This document shows positions 57,637 to 64,000 of a stretch of 64,000 nucleotides of DNA, piece by piece (the first letter of the stretch is position 1; each line of letters opens with the position of its first letter). The notes beneath the pieces are model-generated. The model was not told the origin of the DNA, searched no databases, and worked only from the letters and a program-made list of their open reading frames with translations. The stretch is from the NCBI GenBank assembly GCA_014803435.1, contig JACYFD010000005.1, forward strand, positions 461,049 through 525,048. The letters are read 5' to 3'. Origin of the DNA: Cellulosimicrobium terreum. GTDB taxonomy: Bacteria; Actinomycetota; Actinomycetes; Actinomycetales; Cellulomonadaceae. The translations under genes were made by a program, and so were the position numbers.

Positions 57637-59397
57637 CTATCGTCCCACGACCGAGGACTCCAGAAGCTCGACCGCGTGCCGACGTGCCGCGTCCGACTCC
57701 TCCTGACCCGAGAGCATGCGCGCGAGCTCGGTGACCCGGTCGTCGCCCACCACCTCGTGCACCCCCGTCACGGTCACCGCTTCCTGCCCCTCGGCACCGT
57801 CTCCCCCGTCGGTCGACTTGGTCACGACGAGCTGCGCGTCGGCGAAGGCTGCGACCTGCGCGAGATGTGTCACGACGACCACCTGGGCGGTGCGCGCGAG
57901 GGCGGCGAGCCGACGACCGACCTCGACGGCCGCTCGTCCGCCGACACCGGCGTCGACCTCGTCGAACACGAAGGTGGGGAGGGCGGTGGTGCGGTCCCCG
58001 TCGTCGAGACCGATCGTGGCGAGGGTCACCTCGATCGCCAGCATCACTCGCGAGAGCTCGCCTCCGGACGCCCCCTTCCCGAGCGGTCGCGCGGGCGCGC
58101 CAGGGTGCGCCTCCAGGAGGAACGTCACCACGTCCGCGCCCCACGGGCCCGGCTCGTCGGCCGGGCTCACGTCCACGACGAGGCTCGCACCGCTCATCGC
58201 GAGCCCGCGCAGCTCGGCGGTCACCGACTCCGCGAGCGCCGACGCGGCATCGGTCCGAGCCGCCGTGATGCGCCGGGCCAGGTCGTGCAGGTCCGCGTCG
58301 AGCTCGTCGCGTCGCACCGTGGCGGCGCGCAGGCGCTCGCCCCCGTCGTCGAGGTCGAGCAGCCGCAGTCCGGCGTCGCTCGCCCACGACAGCACGTCGT
58401 CGACGGTCGCGCCGTAGCTGCGGGTGAGGGTGCTCAGCTGGGCGAGCCGGCCGTGCGCCGACTCGAGACCGGCCGGGTCGGCCGCGAGGTCCTCGACATA
58501 GCCCGACAGGTCGGTCGCGACGTCGGCGAGCACGTACCCGACCTCGGCGAGCCGCTCGACGTGACGTCCGAGCACCGGGTCGGCGTGAGCCGCACCCTCG
58601 AGAGCGCGGCGGGCTCGCTCGACGGAGGCGACGGCCGCCTCGGCCGAGCCCTCCGTGTCGGTGGCCTCGTCCCCCGCGACGGCATCGTGCGCCAGCTGGA
58701 CCGCCGCCCGCAGCTCCTCCACGTTGTCGAGGCGGGCGACCCGGGCGGCGAGGTCGACGTCCTCGCCCGGCTGCGGGTCGAGGCGCTCGACGTCGGCGAG
58801 ACCGAGACGGAGCTGCTCCGCCTCGCGCGCACGCTCGCTCGCCCTGGTCTCGATGTCGTCGATCTCGGTCTGCAGCGCCGCCCGCTCCGCCCACGCGCTG
58901 CGGTAGCGCCCGAGCAGCGCCGCATGGTCCGTCCCCGCGAACGCGTCGAGCGCCTCGCGCTGCTTCGCGGGGGTGCGCAGCCGCAGCTGGTCCGACTGCC
59001 CGTGGACGGTCACCAGCTCGTCGGCGATCTCGGCGAGGACCGCCTGCGGCACACCACGTCCTCCCAGGTGTGCCCGCGAGCGCCCACCGGCCGCGACGGT
59101 CCGGAGCACGACGACCGTCCCGTCGTCGTCGACCGCTCCGCCCGCCTCGTCGACCCGCCGCGCGACGTGCGGCCGGTCGGTGACGCGGACACGGCCCTCC
59201 ACGACGGCGGTCGTCGCACCCGGCCGCACGGTCGCCGGGTCCGCCCGCCCGCCCATGAGCAGCCCGAGCCCGGTCAGCACCATCGTCTTGCCCGCACCGG
59301 TCTCGCCGGTGATGACGGTCAGCCCAGGTCCGAGCGGCACGCGTGCCGACCGGATGACCCCGAGGTTCTCGATGACGATCTCCTCGAGCACGCTCAC
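57637..59397 (-). CDS. recN: DNA repair protein RecN
   Basis: A 586-residue SMC-like ATPase acting in double-strand break repair. Walker A GETGAGKT at residues 31-38, long coiled-coil arms (about 150-370), signature KGASGGELSRVMLAIEV, Walker B TFVFDEVDAGVGG and HLAQVAAFAD. Length is normal. GTG start overlaps the nadK stop by four bases (GTGA). Likely SOS-regulated in many bacteria, but its operon position makes a separate promoter uncertain. Confidence 0.95.
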   Translation of the reverse strand: MSVLEEIVIENLGVIRSARVPLGPGLTVITGETGAGKTMVLTGLGLLMGGRADPATVRPGATTAVVEGRVRVTDRPHVARRVDEAGGAVDDDGTVVVLRTVAAGGRSRAHLGGRGVPQAVLAEIADELVTVHGQSDQLRLRTPAKQREALDAFAGTDHAALLGRYRSAWAERAALQTEIDDIETRASERAREAEQLRLGLADVERLDPQPGEDVDLAARVARLDNVEELRAAVQLAHDAVAGDEATDTEGSAEAAVASVERARRALEGAAHADPVLGRHVERLAEVGYVLADVATDLSGYVEDLAADPAGLESAHGRLAQLSTLTRSYGATVDDVLSWASDAGLRLLDLDDGGERLRAATVRRDELDADLHDLARRITAARTDAASALAESVTAELRGLAMSGASLVVDVSPADEPGPWGADVVTFLLEAHPGAPARPLGKGASGGELSRVMLAIEVTLATIGLDDGDRTTALPTFVFDEVDAGVGGRAAVEVGRRLAALARTAQVVVVTHLAQVAAFADAQLVVTKSTDGGDGAEGQEAVTVTGVHEVVGDDRVTELARMLSGQEESDAARRHAVELLESSVVGR

Positions 59398-60341
59398 TCC
59401 TTCTCTGACGTGTCGTCGGTTGCGGCCGCACGCTGACGGTCATGCGCGCGCAGGTCCGCCCGATCGCGCCACCCCACGACGGGCAGGTTGAACTTGGACA
59501 CGAGCCGGTCCGTGAACGGCGCGGTGCTGAGGCGGGCGAACAGCAAGGGGTGGGCGCCGCGTCGCACCTCGACGCGGGACCCGTTCGGCAGGTCGATGCG
59601 ACGGCGACCGTCGCACGTCAGCACACCCGGGGACGCCGACCGGTCCAGCACGTCGACCGTCACCGTGGACCGCGGCCCGACCACGAGCGGCCGCGCGAAC
59701 AACGCGTGCGCGGCGAGCGGGACGACGAGCACGGCGTCGATCTCCGGCCACATGACGGGGCCTCCCGCCGAGAACGCGTGCGCGGTCGAGCCGGTCGGGG
59801 TCGACATGACGAGGCCGTCGCACCCGAACGACGAGAGTCCACGCCCGTCGACGCCGAGCGCGACCTCGATCATCCGCTCGCGCTGGGCCTTCTCGACGGT
59901 CGCCTCGTTGAGCGCCCAGCCCACCACCGGCTCGTCCGTGCCCGGGAGGTGGACGCGCACGTCGACCACCTGCCGCTCCTCGACCGTGTAGTCGCGTGCC
60001 GCGAGCCGCTCGACGGCGGCGTGCAGGTCCTCACGCTCGCTCTCCGCGAGGAAGCCCACGTGGCCGAGGTTCACCCCGAGCAGGGGCACCTCGGTGCCGT
60101 GCGTGAGCTCGGCCGCCCGCAGGATGGTCCCGTCGCCCCCGAGGACCATCACGACCTCGGACTCCGCCACGCCTTCCCGCACCCGCGTGACGGCCATGTG
60201 GTCGCCGAAGGCCTCGGCGAGGTCGTCGTCGTGCAGGGTGACGCTGAAGCCGGCGCGCTCCAGCTCGCGGACCGCCTCGCGCAGAGCGACGACCGCCTCC
60301 GGGCGGCCGCCGTGGGTGACGATCAGGACTCGACGGGTCAC
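59394..60341 (-). CDS. nadK: NAD kinase
   Basis: A 315-residue enzyme that phosphorylates NAD to NADP. GGDGT at residues 68-72, NLGHVGFLAE, LNEATVEKAQRERMIEV and TPTGSTAHAFSAGGPV are all present. The C-terminal 15 residues are charged and unconserved. GTG start overlaps the tlyA stop (GTGA), making tlyA-nadK-recN one coupled unit. Confidence 0.95.
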   Translation of the reverse strand: MTRRVLIVTHGGRPEAVVALREAVRELERAGFSVTLHDDDLAEAFGDHMAVTRVREGVAESEVVMVLGGDGTILRAAELTHGTEVPLLGVNLGHVGFLAESEREDLHAAVERLAARDYTVEERQVVDVRVHLPGTDEPVVGWALNEATVEKAQRERMIEVALGVDGRGLSSFGCDGLVMSTPTGSTAHAFSAGGPVMWPEIDAVLVVPLAAHALFARPLVVGPRSTVTVDVLDRSASPGVLTCDGRRRIDLPNGSRVEVRRGAHPLLFARLSTAPFTDRLVSKFNLPVVGWRDRADLRAHDRQRAAATDDTSEKE

Positions 60342-61279
60342 GAATCTCCTCCAGGGTTGTCGACCGGGCGCCCCCTCCCGGGGGCAGGTGCGTCAGCGGT
60401 GGCCGCGACGAGAACGACGGGTGCCGTACCGCCCGGCTCTGGAGCCTCCTCGACCGCGCGCCGGGCGGCCAGCTCCAGCCGTTCCTCCGTCACCTCGCGC
60501 GCCCCGCCGGACCGCAGCCACCAGAAGTACTCGCGGTTGCCGCTGGGTCCGGGCAGCACGCTCGGGACGACGGCGACCGGCAGCAGTCCGGCCAGCGCGG
60601 CGTGCTTCGCGACCGAGACCACGACCTCCACGTGCAAGGCTGCGTCGCGCACCACCCCGCCACGCCCGAGCCGTTCCCGACCGACCTCGAACTGCGGCTT
60701 GACGAGCAGGAGCAGGTCCGTGCCTGGTCCGACGACGCCGGCGACGGCGGGAAGCACCATCGTGAGCGAGATGAACGACAGGTCACCCACCACGAGGTCC
60801 GGCACCTGGCCCACGTCCTGGGGCGACAGGTCGCGCACGTTCAGTCCCTCGCGGACGAGCACGCGAGGGTCCTCCCGCAGCTCGGGACGCAGCTGGCCGT
60901 GCCCGACGTCGACCGCGACGACCTCGCGGGCGCCACGGCGCAGCAGGACGTCGGTGAACCCGCCGGTCGACGCCCCCAGGTCCAGGCACCGGGCGCCGAG
61001 CGGGGACGGCGCCGTCGGGGCGCCGAGGACACCCGCCGCCAACGCGTCGAGCGCGCCGGCCAGCTTGAAGGCCGCCCGCGAGGCGTAGCCCGGGTCGTCC
61101 TCGTCGGGCACGACGACCAGGACGTCGTCGGGCCCCACCGGCGTGGACACCTTCGCGACGGCCGTGCCCGCACGCCGCACGCGGCCCGCGGCGACGAGCT
61201 CGGCCGCGTGACGTCTCGAGCGCGCGAGCCCGCGGCGCACGAGCTCGCCGTCCACGCGCGCGGCGGCGCCATCCACCAC
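60338..61279 (-). CDS. tlyA: TlyA rRNA 2'-O-methyltransferase
   Basis: A 313-residue protein. N-terminal S4 RNA-binding domain (about 8-70: RVDGELVRRGLARSRRHAAELVAAGRV), then an FtsJ-like methyltransferase: CLDLGASTGGFTDVLLRRGAREVVAVDVGHGQL, DLVVGDLSFISLTMVLPA and LVKPQFEVGRERLGRGG. Methylates 16S and 23S rRNA cytidines at the subunit interface in mycobacteria, giving capreomycin sensitivity. Two adjacent GTG codons can start it; 61279 is used. About 30 extra C-terminal residues. Confidence 0.93.
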   Translation of the reverse strand: MVDGAAARVDGELVRRGLARSRRHAAELVAAGRVRRAGTAVAKVSTPVGPDDVLVVVPDEDDPGYASRAAFKLAGALDALAAGVLGAPTAPSPLGARCLDLGASTGGFTDVLLRRGAREVVAVDVGHGQLRPELREDPRVLVREGLNVRDLSPQDVGQVPDLVVGDLSFISLTMVLPAVAGVVGPGTDLLLLVKPQFEVGRERLGRGGVVRDAALHVEVVVSVAKHAALAGLLPVAVVPSVLPGPSGNREYFWWLRSGGAREVTEERLELAARRAVEEAPEPGGTAPVVLVAATADAPAPGRGRPVDNPGGDS

Positions 61280-61281
61280 GG

Positions 61282-61473
61282 TCAGTCCTCCGTGCGAGCG
61301 AGCTCTGCGACCAGTGCGTCGTGCACCGACTCGAGCACGACGACGTGCTCGGCCGTGGGCGCGTCCTCCAGCCCGGCCAGCCGGGCGAGCGCCTCCTCGA
61401 CCCCCGGCGCCGGGTCGTGTCCGGCCACGACGGCACGGGAGACCTCGCCCGCACCCGGGGTGATCTCCGCCAT
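61282..61473 (-). CDS. Small conserved-looking hypothetical protein
   Basis: A 63-residue protein, MAEITPGAGEVSRAVVAGH and onward, ending VVVLESVHDALVAELARTED. It has a GGAGG four to eight bases before the ATG and ends three bases before tlyA, between the HAD phosphatase and tlyA as small proteins often are in actinobacteria. Predicted helical, acidic. I do not recognise a function. The longer upstream frame to 61536 has no ribosome site. Confidence 0.65.
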   Translation of the reverse strand: MAEITPGAGEVSRAVVAGHDPAPGVEEALARLAGLEDAPTAEHVVVLESVHDALVAELARTED

Positions 61474-61566
61474 GCTGCCTCCGCTCCTCGCGCCAGTCCT
61501 CGAGCCCACGTCGTTCCGGCCCCACGGTACCGTCACGTGCCCACCGTCCCCGGCGATCGGGGGCGC

Positions 61567-61589
61567 GACACCCCCATGGGGCCGGTGTC
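61567..61589 (-). terminator. Weak hairpin at the end of the HAD gene
   Basis: GACACC (61567-61572) pairs with GGTGTC (61584-61589), with a short inner CCC/GGG stem. It overlaps the HAD stop codon and could cause partial termination before the small protein and tlyA. Confidence 0.35.
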
Positions 61590-62610
61590 AGTGGCTCCCC
61601 ACCGCGAGGTCGGGCACGGTACCGGGGTCCAGCGCGAGCCCCGCATCGACGGCAGCCCACGCTGCGGCAGCAGCCGCACGCGCCGTGTCGATGCCGACCT
61701 CTCGCTCCACGTGCAGGTCGAGCGCCCCCCCGTGCACCCGGGCGGCGTCGCTCCCGCACCGCCACCATCCGTCGGCCTCCTGTCGGGGCGCGGGGTGCGG
61801 CTCCAGCAGGCACCGCAGGTCCTCGCCGAGGAAGTGCGGGCGCAGGGCAGGCTCCGCGAGGATCGCGTCGCGCGCAGTGCTGACGCCCGTCAGCACGTGC
61901 AGCCCGGCGTACCCTCCCGCGCGGGCACCGGCGAGGTCGGTGTCCAGCCGATCACCGATGACCAGCGGGTCCCCCGCCCCGGCGCGCTCGACGGCGAGCC
62001 GGTACATCGTGGGAGACGGCTTGCCCGCACTGTCGGGCTCCACCCCGGTCGCCGCGCGGACCACCCCGACGAGAGACCCGTTGCCGGGCGCGAACCCTCG
62101 GGCCGTCGGGAGCGTGAGGTCGAGGTTGCTCGCCACGTGCCACGCACCGCGCTGCACGGCGTACGCCGCCTCGGCGAGCTGCTCCCACCCGACCTCGGGC
62201 GCGAAACCCTGCACGACGGCGACCGGGTCCTCCTCCGCGGAGTCCACGACCACGAGACCGGCAGCACGTACGGCCGTCACCAGGCCGGCACCACCGACGA
62301 CGAGGACGCGCGCACCGGGCTCGAGTCGCGTGCGCAGCAGCGCGGCGGCCGCCTGTGCCGCCGTCATCACGTCGTCCGCACCCGTGGGGATACCCAGGTC
62401 CGTGAGCTGTTGCGCGACGGACTCCGGCTCGCGGGACGCGTTGTTCGTCACGAACACCAGGTGCATGCCCCGGTCGCGCGCGCCGACGAGCCCGTCCGCG
62501 GCGTGCGGGATCGCGTCGTGCCCTCGATAGGCGACCCCGTCGAGGTCGACCAACGCCAGGCGGTAGTGCTCGGCGAGGGGGACGTCGCTCCCGAGAAGCC
62601 CGAGGCTCAC
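61588..62610 (-). CDS. HAD-IIA family phosphatase (NagD-like)
   Basis: A 340-residue phosphatase. HAD motifs: LVDLDGVAYRG (nucleophile Asp about residue 22), FVTNNASREP, GKPSPTMYRLAV and GDRLDTDLAGARAGG. Class IIA members hydrolyse small phosphates such as nucleotides, pyridoxal phosphate or glycerol phosphate. The C-terminal 70 residues (WWRCGSDAARVHGG ... AAAAAWAAVDAGLAL) are an extra domain common in actinobacteria. GTG start overlaps the TPR gene stop (GTGA). Confidence 0.9.
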   Translation of the reverse strand: MSLGLLGSDVPLAEHYRLALVDLDGVAYRGHDAIPHAADGLVGARDRGMHLVFVTNNASREPESVAQQLTDLGIPTGADDVMTAAQAAAALLRTRLEPGARVLVVGGAGLVTAVRAAGLVVVDSAEEDPVAVVQGFAPEVGWEQLAEAAYAVQRGAWHVASNLDLTLPTARGFAPGNGSLVGVVRAATGVEPDSAGKPSPTMYRLAVERAGAGDPLVIGDRLDTDLAGARAGGYAGLHVLTGVSTARDAILAEPALRPHFLGEDLRCLLEPHPAPRQEADGWWRCGSDAARVHGGALDLHVEREVGIDTARAAAAAAWAAVDAGLALDPGTVPDLAVGSH

Positions 62611-63737
62611 CTCTCGCCCTCGCCAGCCGGCGCAGCGTCGTCCGCCACGTCGGCACCCGGTGCGGCGTCGTCCTCCTCGAGCTCGGCGAGGTCGTACACG
62701 ACGACGTCGTCCTCGGGCCCGTCGAGGGCGTCACCGAGCAACGCGGCGTCGAGGCCGCCGAGAAGGCTCGCGGCCTCCTCCGTACGACCCGCGAGCTCGA
62801 GCACGGCGGCCCGTGCCTGCACCACGCGGGCGCCCAGCTGACCTACCCGCCCGGCAGCGGGGACGTGGTCGAGCACGGCCAGGGCGGCGTCCAGCTCCCC
62901 CAGGTCGACCCGGGCACCGCTGACCACGATCGCGAGCTCGGTGCGCGCGACGTCGTCGAGGGTCGCCGCCTCTTCGCTCGCGGCGAGCGCGAGAGCGCGC
63001 TCCGGACGCCCCAGCCCACGCTCGCAGTCAGCCATCACGGCGAGGTGCTCCGACGACCCGTTGAGCCGTCGGACGGTCCGCAGCTCACGGAGCGCGTCGG
63101 CATAACGACCCGTCCGGTAGGCGGTCAGTCCCGCCGCTTCTCGCACGACGTCGACACGACCCGCACGACGGACCGCCGCCTGAGCGTGCTCGTAGGCGAG
63201 CTCCGGGTCCGAGTCGATGAGCCGCCCGGCCATGATCAGGTGCTTGCCCACCAGCTCTGCGGTCTCCTTGCTGAGCGTGCGCAGTCGACCACGTGCCTGC
63301 CGGTCGAGCTGGGAGAACTCGACGTCCTCCGCCACCGGCGGGCCCGCCGGGTGGCGAGGGGCCGGCGCGCTGCGCTGCTCCGCACGGTCACGGCCCGCAC
63401 CGCCACGGGGCGCGTGACCCCGGCCGTCACGTTCCTCACGTGGGCGACCCTGCGGCGGACGACCACCGGAGGAACGACCGGCGCCACCGGAGCCCGAGCT
63501 TGCACGAGAGCGTCCGTCGCGGCTCGGGTACTCGCTGCGCCGTCCGGACGACCCGCCACGACCGTCCGTCCCAGCACCGCGCCGTGGAGCGGACGAACCC
63601 TGACGGTCCGCGGACGGCGCGCGCCGATCGGACGACGGCGCACGCCGGTCGGACGCGTCGCCGCGAGACCCGTCGCCGGATGGGCGGCGCTCAGGCGTCG
63701 GAGCGTCGTCGTCGCTACCTCGGGTCTTGTCGTTCAC
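62607..63737 (-). CDS. TPR-repeat protein with Arg/Gly-rich N-terminus
   Basis: A 376-residue protein. Residues 1-135 are low-complexity and rich in Arg, Gly, Ser, Asp with repeated DRRAPS units (SDRRAPSSDRRAPSADR). Residues 140-330 are tetratricopeptide-like helices (LAYEHAQAAVRRAGRVDVVREAAGLTAYRTGRYADALRELRTVRRL). The C-terminus is very acidic. Function unknown; the RGG-like tail resembles RNA-binding regions. First gene of the minus-strand run that ends at the BTAD regulator, or at least at steB. Confidence 0.8.
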   Translation of the reverse strand: MNDKTRGSDDDAPTPERRPSGDGSRGDASDRRAPSSDRRAPSADRQGSSAPRRGAGTDGRGGSSGRRSEYPSRDGRSRASSGSGGAGRSSGGRPPQGRPREERDGRGHAPRGGAGRDRAEQRSAPAPRHPAGPPVAEDVEFSQLDRQARGRLRTLSKETAELVGKHLIMAGRLIDSDPELAYEHAQAAVRRAGRVDVVREAAGLTAYRTGRYADALRELRTVRRLNGSSEHLAVMADCERGLGRPERALALAASEEAATLDDVARTELAIVVSGARVDLGELDAALAVLDHVPAAGRVGQLGARVVQARAAVLELAGRTEEAASLLGGLDAALLGDALDGPEDDVVVYDLAELEEDDAAPGADVADDAAPAGEGER

Positions 63738-63879
63738 CAGGTGTCCCTCTCGTGCGTCTGTCGCGTGCGGGTCGTGCTCTCGCCCGTGCGCTCGTCATCG
63801 TCCCAGAGACCGACGCCCTACGGCAGCCGGAGGCGCTCCCGAGAACAACTGCCTCGGAGCGCACCTGGGTCGGGAAATG

Positions 63880-63913
63880 CCGAAGGCCCACCCCGTGTGG
63901 GGTGGGCCTTCGG
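63880..63913 (-). terminator. Strong terminator of the rRNA operon
   Basis: A perfect 15-bp stem, CCGAAGGCCCACCCC paired with its complement, closes on a GTGT loop. It lies nine bases downstream of the 5S gene in the direction of transcription. A short TTTCC follows. Confidence 0.9.
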
Positions 63914-63921
63914 TGAAGGGT

Positions 63922-64000
63922 GTCCGGCGGCGTCCTACTCTCCCACCCCGTCTCCAGGGCAGTACCATCGGCGCTGAAGGGCTTAGCTTCCGGGTTCGGT
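63922..64000 (-). rRNA. rrf: 5S ribosomal RNA, 3' part
   Basis: The minus strand reads ACCGAACCCGGAAGCTAAGC, then CCTTCAGCGCCGATGGTACT and GGGAGAGTAGGACGCCGCCGGAC: a standard actinobacterial 5S rRNA 3' portion. The 5' part lies beyond the window edge, so an rRNA operon stands upstream, transcribed toward this window. The exact 3' end is uncertain by a base or two. Confidence 0.95.

Overview
This 64-kb window is a very GC-rich chromosomal segment of an actinobacterium. GTG starts are frequent, genes often overlap by ATGA or GTGA, and at least seven genes begin 6-8 bases after a TANNNT -10 box, as leaderless actinobacterial genes do. The gene families and their order (dut/DUF3093/DUF4193/suhB, a sufRBDCSUT operon, tlyA-nadK-recN-steA-steB-pyrG) match blocks known from Mycobacterium and Streptomyces. 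The overall style (second type IIA topoisomerase A subunit, sepH, KimA/CeoBC-type potassium genes) suggests a member of the Micrococcales, perhaps Cellulomonas-like; that placement is inference. There is no phage, transposase, integrase, CRISPR array or tRNA in the window.

Layout. 0-4 kb: the end of a GuaB1-type protein, a NUDIX hydrolase, an APH-fold kinase, a DUF1801 protein, and a divergent TetR/DoxX pair that shares two near-identical palindromic operators. 4-8.4 kb: aconitase with a perfect 30-bp palindrome in its promoter region, behind a TrmA-family RNA methyltransferase. 8.4-17.6 kb: a potassium/housekeeping block with a KimA-like permease, divergent from two CeoB/CeoC (TrkA-type) RCK proteins, then DUF3159, an OB-fold protein, DUF3710, dut, DUF3093, DUF4193, an inositol monophosphatase and a TRIC-type channel. 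This order closely follows M. tuberculosis Rv2689c-Rv2701c. 17.7-27.9 kb: sepH, tdk, a phosphodiesterase, DUF5998, a GNAT/acyl-CoA-ligase protein acetyltransferase, a ParC-type topoisomerase subunit, a PH-like membrane protein and a YhhN protein. 28-32 kb: an accessory stretch with a hypothetical membrane protein, a PlsC acyltransferase coupled to a GT4 glycosyltransferase, and a four-helix membrane protein fused to a helix-turn-helix.

32.3-39.2 kb: a complete suf operon (sufR-sufB-sufD-Rieske ferredoxin-sufC-sufS-sufU-sufT) with a palindromic operator in the sufR promoter. 39.4-44.3 kb: an ABC exporter pair and heme A synthase, in the order known next to suf in mycobacteria but interrupted by a BCCT osmolyte transporter. 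44.3-50.4 kb: the most individual region. A DrrAB-type exporter is preceded by three 7-bp direct repeats at helical-turn spacing, and faces a 1102-residue BTAD/NB-ARC (AfsR/SARP-like) regulator that is coupled to a SUMF1-fold protein lacking both formylglycine-forming cysteines. 50.4-63.7 kb: NUDIX, pyrG, murJ-like flippase, a MraY-like transferase, steB, steA, recN, nadK, tlyA, a small protein, a HAD phosphatase and a TPR protein, nearly all overlapping or closely spaced on the minus strand. The window ends in the 3' part of a minus-strand 5S rRNA with a strong terminator.

The recurring themes are potassium/osmotic homeostasis (KimA-like, CeoBC, TRIC, BCCT), Fe-S supply and use (suf, aconitase), and cell-envelope/septum work (sepH, steAB, murJ, MraY-like). 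The best candidate for an undescribed system is the SUMF1-like / BTAD-ATPase / DrrAB module with its repeat array.
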